Source: Flavobacteriaceae bacterium
Lineage (GTDB): Bacteria; Bacteroidota; Bacteroidia; Flavobacteriales; Flavobacteriaceae
Assembly: GCA_949507465.1 (NCBI GenBank)
Contig: CATEMS010000129.1
Location: 1 to 12,903, forward strand
Direction of reading: 5' to 3'
Length of the DNA: 12,903 bases
Part shown: positions 1 to 4,994 of the stretch, piece by piece
How the letters are laid out: the number at the start of each line of letters is the position of its first letter
Position numbering within the stretch: the first letter of the stretch is position 1
Made by a program: the position numbers and the translations under genes
The notes under the pieces: generated by a model
Database searches by the model: none
What the model saw: the letters and a program-made list of their open reading frames with translations, nothing else
Told to the model about the DNA's origin: nothing

Positions 1-81
1 AAAGTTACAGAGGCAGTAAAATTAGCTACAGACTCAGTTGAAGAAGTTCTAGAAGTACAAAAGCTAACAGAAGAGAATTAA
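1..81 (+). CDS. C-terminal tail of an unidentified protein (5' truncated by window edge)
   Basis: Frame 1 is open from the first base to a TAA at 79-81 and gives 26 residues. The peptide is rich in Glu, Val and Lys (KVTEAVKLATDSVEEVLEVQ, then KLTEEN) and would form an amphipathic helix with a charged end. A likely terminator follows 20 bp downstream, which supports this being a real gene end and not a chance open frame. Too little remains to assign a family. No cysteine, membrane segment or known motif is visible. Confidence 0.5.
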   Translation, partial: KVTEAVKLATDSVEEVLEVQKLTEEN

Positions 82-101
82 TTTTTCAGCTTTATTAAAT
101 T

Positions 102-136
102 ACAAACCAATCTGTAGATGGCTGCTTGTTTTTTTA
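102..136 (+). terminator. Possible intrinsic terminator of the truncated upstream gene
   Basis: An imperfect hairpin spans about 102-129: ACAA pairs with TTGT at the base, and an inner CCA..TC/GA..TGG stem lies above an internal loop. A run of seven or more T (from about 129) follows directly. It lies 20 bp after the stop at 79-81. The T tract overlaps the stop codon of the convergent gene at 134-343. The stem is imperfect, so this is a moderate call. On the minus strand there is no good U tract, so it is probably not bidirectional. Confidence 0.4.
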
Positions 137-343
137 TTTTCTATTTTCAAATATCCTAAACAAAGACACCCCAACCAAGGTAAGCACCACTGGCCATATT
201 ACAAAAAGATCAACCCGAAGCACATCTACCCCACCCTCTACTTGATAAGAGAGCCACTGTTGCATGTAATACTCCCATACAATAGCCGCAATTACCACGC
301 CAAGGGTTATGATGTATAGTAAAATTTTTGGTGTTAATTTCAT
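134..343 (-). CDS. Small two-helix membrane protein, unknown function
   Basis: This encodes 69 residues with an ATG start and TAA stop. There are two hydrophobic segments, about residues 7-24 (ILLYIITLGVVIAAIVW) and 46-63 (LFVIWPVVLTLVGVSLF). A short polar linker with acidic residues (EGGVDVLRVD) joins them, and the protein has a basic N-terminus and a basic tail (FENRK). This predicts a hairpin inner-membrane protein with both ends probably in the cytoplasm. I do not recognise a family. It follows the metal-related genes on the same strand, 65 bp after the HMA protein, but an inverted repeat at 365-404 separates them. Membership in that operon is therefore uncertain. Confidence 0.6.
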   Translation of the reverse strand: MKLTPKILLYIITLGVVIAAIVWEYYMQQWLSYQVEGGVDVLRVDLFVIWPVVLTLVGVSLFRIFENRK

Positions 344-364
344 AGCTTAGATAGTGCAAAACCA

Positions 365-404
365 CTCTTATAAAAATTTGTTTTTAGTTTGATTTTTATA
401 AGAG
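365..404 (-). terminator. Perfect 13-bp inverted repeat, probable attenuating terminator or mRNA-stabilising stem-loop
   Basis: The arms CTCTTATAAAAAT (365-377) and ATTTTTATAAGAG (392-404) are perfect reverse complements around a 14-nt loop. The structure begins 4 nt downstream of the HMA-protein stop codon (409-411). Read on the minus strand, the second arm is followed by GTGGTTTTGC, which has only four U. The position directly after a stop codon fits a transcript-end hairpin. The stem is AU-rich and the U tract short, so read-through into the 69-residue gene 21 bp downstream is possible. Confidence 0.5.
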
Positions 405-408
405 CAAA

Positions 409-768
409 TTAATTGTCTTTATTGTGGTCTTTTTGAACATCCTGGTCTCTGTATTTACAACAGGTATGTACACTTTCATAGGCCTGATCTGTTGCTTTTA
501 TTTGTTCTGTATCATGCCCAACTCCGGCAACAGATGTATGGATAGAGGCCAAAGTAGCTTTTTGATCATTATAAATTACACGTAACTCTTTTGTATCTAT
601 ATTCCAAACCGCAGACTTTACTCCTTTGGTTTTGATAGCAGCTTTCTCTATACGTTGTTTGCACATCCCGCAAACTCCGTCTACAGCAATGACTGCCTTT
701 GCATTTTTATTTTGTCCAAAAACACTTGCTCCAAAAACAAGCATCAATACCAGCAATATATTTTTCAT
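409..768 (-). CDS. Secreted heavy-metal-associated (HMA) domain protein, putative periplasmic metallochaperone
   Basis: The protein has 119 residues. Residues 1-19 form a Sec signal peptide (KN, hydrophobic core, then ASVFGQ), so the mature protein is predicted to be periplasmic. Residues about 24-92 match an HMA ferredoxin-like fold, with the metal-binding CxxC at C33-C36 (VDGVCGMCKQRIEKA). The usual methionine before the first Cys is replaced: the motif reads GVCGMC where GMTCxxC is typical. A short C-terminal tail carries a vicinal pair C103-C104 (HTCCKYRD) followed by a charged, His-containing end. The gene starts 11 bp after the receptor stop and is the third gene of a tight minus-strand run, so it probably shares a transcript and a substrate with that receptor. 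A soft metal such as Cu(I) is the likely ligand, but the sequence does not identify which metal. Confidence 0.85.
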   Translation of the reverse strand: MKNILLVLMLVFGASVFGQNKNAKAVIAVDGVCGMCKQRIEKAAIKTKGVKSAVWNIDTKELRVIYNDQKATLASIHTSVAGVGHDTEQIKATDQAYESVHTCCKYRDQDVQKDHNKDN

Positions 769-779
769 CTACTTTAATT

Positions 780-3014
780 TTAGTTTATGTTATATCTCAA
801 TCCTGCGTAATAATTAGCGCCAAAAATTGGGCCATATACAAATGTAGTATCAAAATTTGAACCAAAGGGGTTTTGGGCATCCAAAATTGGATTGTCTTGC
901 CTTTGGTCTGTAATGTTCTCTGCTCCCACATATAATTCAAATTTAGAACTAAACACTTTGGTGATTTGAGTATTTACAATACCTAAAGAAGGAGTGTTTT
1001 CTATGAGTCTATAAGCAACCTCATTGGTTTGAGTACTAGGGAAACGTTGAGAGCTTATCCAGTTATAGGTGGCGTCAAACTTCCATTGGGCTTGCTTGTA
1101 GGGTTTTGTTTGGTAGGAGAGGTTTGTAAAAAAACGATGCTGAGGAGTAAGTGGGTTAGCTAATCTGCCAATAGCATAATCTGTTTGTACATCATAATAT
1201 TTGTAGGTGGTTTTTAAATCTAATCTCTCTAAAACAACATAGCTCAAATCTATTTGAAGACTATTGGCCGAAGTTGCATTTTGTGCATTGTAAAAGCGAA
1301 TCTGGTTGGGATCTTCCCAATCAACAACCACTTGATTTTGAAAATCTGTTCTATAAAAATCTATACTCACCTCAGCTTTGCGATCAAAAACAAGAAATCC
1401 TTGTAAAAAAGAAATGCCGTAATTCCAGGCAATTTCTGGATTCAGTCCATAAATAGGACCGCCAGAATCCAAAATAAATATGGATCTAGAGCTTGCAAAA
1501 AGAGATTGGTTTTCTGTAAAAATAGAAGCACTGCGTTTTCCTCTACCAAAAGAAGCCCGCAACGCTGCTTTTGCCCAAGGGGTATAACGCGCATGGAATC
1601 TTGGGGTAACAAAAGTGCCTAATAAATTGTGAGAGTCTACTCGAAGGCCGGATGTCATGGTAAAATTTTCTAAATCGTCAAATGAGTACTCAAAAAAGGC
1701 TCCAATGCTTTGCTCTGTCCTGTTGTAGCTTGTGGTCTCTACAAGTTCTTTGTAACGATCGTAGGTTGCTGTAATACCCGTTTTAAATGTATGCCTGGAA
1801 TCACTAATAATGGAATTAAAAATACCACTTACATACCCACTATCATGCAGTATATTGTAATCTCGTAATCCAAAATAAGAATTCTGCTCATGTCTATTTC
1901 CAGATACTTGTATACCAATGGACTGATAGGGTGCACTTGGGGTTACATACCCCAGCTTGGCAGTAAAACCAGCGCGCTGGGTATCGATCTCACCTCCCCA
2001 AGAATTTAAAGTACCCCGATCTCGCTGTGGCGCAAAACCTGTTTGGCCAACCTGTTTATCATCTTTAAGATAATTTACAGATATAAAACTCACAAAACCT
2101 GTTTTTGGATTAGCGTATTGCCAACGGTTCATAAAATTGATTTGTTTGGCTAGCGGGTTGTCAAGAAATCCATCTTTATTTCGGTCGTTTTTTTTATCTC
2201 TAGTATTTCCGTGAAGGTATACTCCAGTGCTCCAGGAGTCTGTAAGTTTTGTATTCAGATGCAAGTTTAATTCTTGTCTTCCTCCCAAAGCACCAAAAGC
2301 ATTTACAAATATCCTATCATCTGTAGCTGGTTTTACAAGCTCTGCATTGATCTGTCCTGCAATGCTCTCAAAACTGTTTACAACGCTCCCTGCTCCTTTG
2401 GTTATTTGAATACTCTCTACCCATGTACCCGGTATAAAGCTGAGACCATATGCTTGAGAAGCACCCCTTACAGAGGGTATGTTCTCTGTAGTAATTACAG
2501 TATAGGGTGTGGTTAATCCTAACATTCTTATTTGACGCACACCTGTAACTGCATCTGGAAAATTTACATCTATAGAAGGATTGGTTTCAAAACTTTCTGA
2601 AAGATTACAACAGGCTGCTTTTAAGAGCTCTTCACTAGAAATGTTTATTACATTTTCTGCCTGAAGATAAGACCTAGAGGTAGCTTTAATTCTTGAAGTT
2701 AAAACCACTTGGTCTAAAGTTGCTTTTGGTTTTAAAACGTGTTTAACAAAAATCTTTGGGTTGGTTACAGAAATCGTATCGGTAGTATAGCCCACATAAC
2801 TTATCACTAATTTTGAGTGTTGTGAAGAAAATTCAATAGTAAAATTCCCGTCGATATCTGTAACCGCACCAATCTGAGTGTCAAGCCAAAAAACGTTTGC
2901 ATAAGGCAAAGGTATTTTTTTGTTGTTTTGTAGCTCTAGAATACTTCCAGAGACCTTTTGTTGTGAAAAAACAAATGCCGGTGCAACCAGTAAAAGGATT
3001 AAAATATGTTTCAT
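780..3014 (-). CDS. TonB-dependent outer-membrane receptor, putative metal or metallophore uptake
   Basis: The protein has 744 residues. Residues 1-17 are a signal peptide. Residues about 20-95 form a CarboxypepD_reg-like domain (VSGSILELQN...VTDIDGNFTIEF...ISYVGYTT), typical of Bacteroidota receptors. Residues about 115-230 are the plug, including VRQIRMLGL, TENIPSVRG, VESIQITKGAGSVV and SIAGQINAEL. The rest is a beta-barrel ending in GLRYNIN. The only cysteines in the whole protein are the adjacent C135-C136 at the start of the plug (AACCNLSESFETNPSIDV). Residues 277-285 (DRNKDGFLD) read as an EF-hand-like calcium loop, probably in an extracellular loop. The start ATG overlaps the stop of the HMA-MauE gene by one base (TAATG), which indicates translational coupling. 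Its placement between two HMA-domain genes suggests uptake of a soft metal or its chelate. The substrate is inferred, not shown. Confidence 0.9.
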   Translation of the reverse strand: MKHILILLLVAPAFVFSQQKVSGSILELQNNKKIPLPYANVFWLDTQIGAVTDIDGNFTIEFSSQHSKLVISYVGYTTDTISVTNPKIFVKHVLKPKATLDQVVLTSRIKATSRSYLQAENVINISSEELLKAACCNLSESFETNPSIDVNFPDAVTGVRQIRMLGLTTPYTVITTENIPSVRGASQAYGLSFIPGTWVESIQITKGAGSVVNSFESIAGQINAELVKPATDDRIFVNAFGALGGRQELNLHLNTKLTDSWSTGVYLHGNTRDKKNDRNKDGFLDNPLAKQINFMNRWQYANPKTGFVSFISVNYLKDDKQVGQTGFAPQRDRGTLNSWGGEIDTQRAGFTAKLGYVTPSAPYQSIGIQVSGNRHEQNSYFGLRDYNILHDSGYVSGIFNSIISDSRHTFKTGITATYDRYKELVETTSYNRTEQSIGAFFEYSFDDLENFTMTSGLRVDSHNLLGTFVTPRFHARYTPWAKAALRASFGRGKRSASIFTENQSLFASSRSIFILDSGGPIYGLNPEIAWNYGISFLQGFLVFDRKAEVSIDFYRTDFQNQVVVDWEDPNQIRFYNAQNATSANSLQIDLSYVVLERLDLKTTYKYYDVQTDYAIGRLANPLTPQHRFFTNLSYQTKPYKQAQWKFDATYNWISSQRFPSTQTNEVAYRLIENTPSLGIVNTQITKVFSSKFELYVGAENITDQRQDNPILDAQNPFGSNFDTTFVYGPIFGANYYAGLRYNIN

Positions 3015-3748
3015 TAAATATTTTGTATCAATAAGATGGTTGTGGCCATGAAAATCATAAGGCTATTTTCAATAAAAGTTGCTTGGGTCATCGGGAGTTT
3101 TAAAACCGTCCCTAGACAGGCACATCGTATTTGTTTTTTTTGCACTAAGGCCAAAGCAACACCAATGGTAGTAATACCCAACACAATAATAGTGACCACC
3201 AGGGTTATAGGAACTTGTATTTGAGCAAGTAACGAAAAACCAAGAATTAATTCCAAAAAAGGATATACCATCCCGTAAAAAGGGACACGTTTTGCTAAGG
3301 GGTCATACATAGCAAATGACATGGCAAACCCAGAGAGGTCTAATAACTTGAAAAGACTAAAGACAAAGAAAAACAAGCCCATAAAATCTAGCATAAAATC
3401 TAAGCTAGTAAATGCTTTTAAATTTAAAGCGCCACAAATAAGAAGTAAAAAACCAAAAATCAAAAACAAAGGTTTTAATTGCCGTAGCTTTGATACCTTG
3501 GTTGTTTTTTTTACACCATTAGTTACATTTTTTTCTAGCGCTATCTGTGGATCAATCAATGTAAATTTTGAAGGGAGCGCTTGTTTAAAAACATGTGTTT
3601 GAACAGCAGTACTCATACCAATCAAGGCAATTCCTTTTTCAAGATCAACCTCCACAGCATCAACTCCCTCAAGAGCATTAAAGGCTCTTGTTACAGAATC
3701 CTTGCAGCCTTTACAGGTCATTCCTTGGATATGGTAGGTTTGTGTCAT
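3014..3748 (-). CDS. HMA domain fused to MauE/DoxX-like membrane protein
   Basis: The protein has 244 residues. An N-terminal HMA domain (about residues 1-67) carries the canonical metal motif GMTCKGC with C12 and C15. A basic linker (about 73-92) leads to a membrane part with five hydrophobic segments, at about 92-110, 118-135, 157-176, 179-201 and 226-242. This resembles the MauE/DoxX redox-associated membrane family. A C-A-C pair (C209, C211, in IRCACLGTVLKLP) lies between the fourth and fifth segments, and C105 lies in the first. There is no signal peptide before the HMA domain, so that domain is probably cytoplasmic. The layout recalls MerP/MerT-type pairing in one chain, but it lacks MerT's helix cysteine pair as far as I can see. 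It precedes and overlaps the receptor gene. Transfer of metal or thiol redox equivalents across the inner membrane is inferred. Confidence 0.82.
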   Translation of the reverse strand: MTQTYHIQGMTCKGCKDSVTRAFNALEGVDAVEVDLEKGIALIGMSTAVQTHVFKQALPSKFTLIDPQIALEKNVTNGVKKTTKVSKLRQLKPLFLIFGFLLLICGALNLKAFTSLDFMLDFMGLFFFVFSLFKLLDLSGFAMSFAMYDPLAKRVPFYGMVYPFLELILGFSLLAQIQVPITLVVTIIVLGITTIGVALALVQKKQIRCACLGTVLKLPMTQATFIENSLMIFMATTILLIQNI

Positions 3749-3879
3749 TAATTTAAACTTAAAAGGTCTGGAAAAGAACTGATTTAAATCTTATATGGCG
3801 TGGCAGACAATACTTAACATAGATGACATTGTTTTACCCATATATAATTACATCTTTAATGACCAAGGTGATCTAAATT

Positions 3880-4422
3880 CTAGTTAATTTCTTTATCGAC
3901 CCTACCACATTTTAGCATTTTATCTCCAAAATAAGGATTTCTAATTTCTTTAGAATTACTCAGCCAATAACCTCCCGTATTGTTAAAAGCCATGGGGCAG
4001 TATTGCTTAAAAAAAGATCCTGTCTCAACTTGATCCTCTAAAAGTTTCTCTACAGCACTGGTAACCAAAACAAATTTTTGGCGCTGCAAGTCTATATCAC
4101 TTGAAGATGACATTTGCTCTAGGGCAGTAATTGTAGTTTTTTGAGTATCAATTGATCTGATGACATCTTTTAGCATTGAAGATGCCTTAGCGCTAAGAGC
4201 AGCATCTGTTTGTACCAATGAATTTTTTAATTCTGTGTAGTAATGAAAAACCTTTGTGGCTTGTTTGGTTTTGAAAGTTACTTCTTCTATTGCTCCTAAA
4301 TCTATTTGCTGGGTTGCAACTGGAGCAATTTTTACAATTGGTTGTTGCATTTTTGTTTTACTATCACAAGAAAATAAGACCATTGAGAAGACAAACAGTA
4401 AACTAGGTAAAGCGTATTTCAT
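3880..4422 (-). CDS. DUF3347-domain lipoprotein, putative copper-associated
   Basis: The protein has 180 residues. Residues 1-19 are a lipoprotein signal with lipobox VLFSC (lipidated C19), followed by DSK. The mature part is helical (about 50-135). It ends in the diagnostic C-terminal motif of DUF3347: YCPMAFNNTGGYWLS (C142, M144), then IRNPYFGDKMLKCG (C172). DUF3347 domains are often linked to Cus-type copper efflux components, and the conserved CPM and KCG positions are plausible soft-metal ligands. The gene lies 131 bp upstream of the HMA-MauE gene on the same strand. I find no TAnnTTTG element in that gap, so this gene is probably the first of the metal operon. Its own -7 element is at 4440-4447. 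The copper link comes from the family and neighbours; the biochemical role is unknown. Confidence 0.82.
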   Translation of the reverse strand: MKYALPSLLFVFSMVLFSCDSKTKMQQPIVKIAPVATQQIDLGAIEEVTFKTKQATKVFHYYTELKNSLVQTDAALSAKASSMLKDVIRSIDTQKTTITALEQMSSSSDIDLQRQKFVLVTSAVEKLLEDQVETGSFFKQYCPMAFNNTGGYWLSNSKEIRNPYFGDKMLKCGRVDKEIN

Positions 4423-4439
4423 TTCTGTAATTTAGGTAG

Positions 4440-4447
4440 CAAATGTA
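4440..4447 (-). promoter_or_regulatory. -7 promoter element (TACATTTG) of the DUF3347 lipoprotein gene
   Basis: The minus strand reads TACATTTG, an exact match to the Bacteroidota TAnnTTTG element, 17 bp before the ATG at 4420-4422. No TTG occurs at the usual 17-23 bp spacing. A TTA at 4465-4467 (17-bp spacer) is the nearest candidate -33 element, and a true TTG is 27 bp away (4475-4477). The weak -33 could mean dependence on an activator. The downstream metal genes may also rely on this promoter. Confidence 0.5.
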
Positions 4448-4453
4448 CAAAAA

Positions 4454-4500
4454 GCATACCATGATAAGAAAAAACAAAAAAAGAAATTGGATGGTATACC
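4454..4500. promoter_or_regulatory. Possible operator: paired ATACCAT/ATGGTAT half-sites between divergent promoters
   Basis: ATACCAT (4456-4462) and ATGGTAT (4491-4497) are inverted copies 35 bp apart centre to centre. The right-hand copy also lies in the palindrome GGTATACC (4493-4500). One copy falls in the -33/-7 spacer of the leftward promoter and the other in the spacer of the rightward promoter. Such placement would suit a shared regulator, but the sites are short and could be chance in AT-rich DNA. Confidence 0.25.
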
Positions 4501-4518
4501 AACTTTAAAATACTTTTG
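4487..4518 (+). promoter_or_regulatory. Promoter of the GAF/fRMsr-like gene (TTG - 21 bp - TACTTTTG)
   Basis: TTG at 4487-4489 and TACTTTTG at 4511-4518 are separated by 21 bp, matching the Bacteroidota housekeeping consensus TTG-N17-23-TAnnTTTG. Transcription would start at about 4524-4526. This argues against a TTG start at 4516, which lies inside the -7 element. It favours the ATG at 4537, with a leader of about 12 nt. Confidence 0.6.
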
Positions 4519-4536
4519 TTTAAAATGTACAGCCTC

Positions 4537-4992
4537 ATGATTTTAGAAAATTTAAAACCCAAACTTACTGCTATAATACAAGACAAGACTGTTGCGGTAG
4601 ACCATAGATTACAGAATGTTTGTGAGCTTCTTACACAACATGTATCCTACTATGACTGGGTCGGTTTTTATTTTGCAAATCATGCCACAAAAACACTCCA
4701 TTTAAATGCCTACAGTGGAGAACCCACCGAGCACACCACCATTGAGTTTGGGAAAGGCATCTGTGGTCAAGTTGCTTTGAGTAATCAAAACTTTGTGGTG
4801 CCAGATGTAAAAGCGCAAGACAATTACATTGCATGTAGCATTTCAGTAAAAGCAGAAATTGTCATACCACTATTTAAAGACGGTGTCAATATTGGTCAAA
4901 TAGATATAGACTCAAATACCCCGAACCCCTTTACAAGTGCAGACGAAGATTTCCTTACCTGGCTCAATGAAAAGGTAGCCACTATTTTGTAA
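4537..4992 (+). CDS. GAF-domain protein, free-methionine-(R)-sulfoxide reductase-like
   Basis: From the ATG at 4537 the product has 151 residues and is a single GAF domain of the MsrC/YebR (fRMsr) family. The best motifs are YYDWVGFYF, FGKGICGQVA (C76), VPDVKAQDNYIACSISVKAEIVIPL (C100) and GQIDIDSNT. In E. coli fRMsr, which I recall as using C84, C94 and C118, the last is catalytic and C84 is the main resolving residue. Here C76 and C100 align with C94 and C118. The C84 position falls in TEHTT and has no Cys. The enzyme would reduce free Met-R-sulfoxide in the cytosol with thioredoxin, probably using C76 as the resolving residue. In-frame starts at 4525 (ATG) and 4516 (TTG) exist, but the promoter position disfavours them. 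It converges on the permease gene with 2 bp between stop codons. Confidence 0.85.
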   Translation: MILENLKPKLTAIIQDKTVAVDHRLQNVCELLTQHVSYYDWVGFYFANHATKTLHLNAYSGEPTEHTTIEFGKGICGQVALSNQNFVVPDVKAQDNYIACSISVKAEIVIPLFKDGVNIGQIDIDSNTPNPFTSADEDFLTWLNEKVATIL

Positions 4993-4994
4993 CA

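Noticed and set aside
3749..3879. Promoter or operator in the 131-bp gap before the HMA-MauE gene
   Set aside because: No TAnnTTTG element is present on the minus strand. The ACAAT/ATTGT repeat has only 5-bp arms with a 16-bp separation. I cannot support a site, although an activator-dependent promoter is not excluded.
780..4422. Recently transferred island (mobile-element origin of the metal genes)
   Set aside because: No integrase, transposase, tRNA, direct repeats or obvious composition change flanks the block. Base and codon use look like the neighbouring core genes.
4516..4536. TTG (4516) or ATG (4525) as start of the GAF gene
   Set aside because: The TTG lies inside the -7 promoter element, and the ATG at 4525 would be at the predicted transcription start. 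The ATG at 4537 fits both the promoter and family length.
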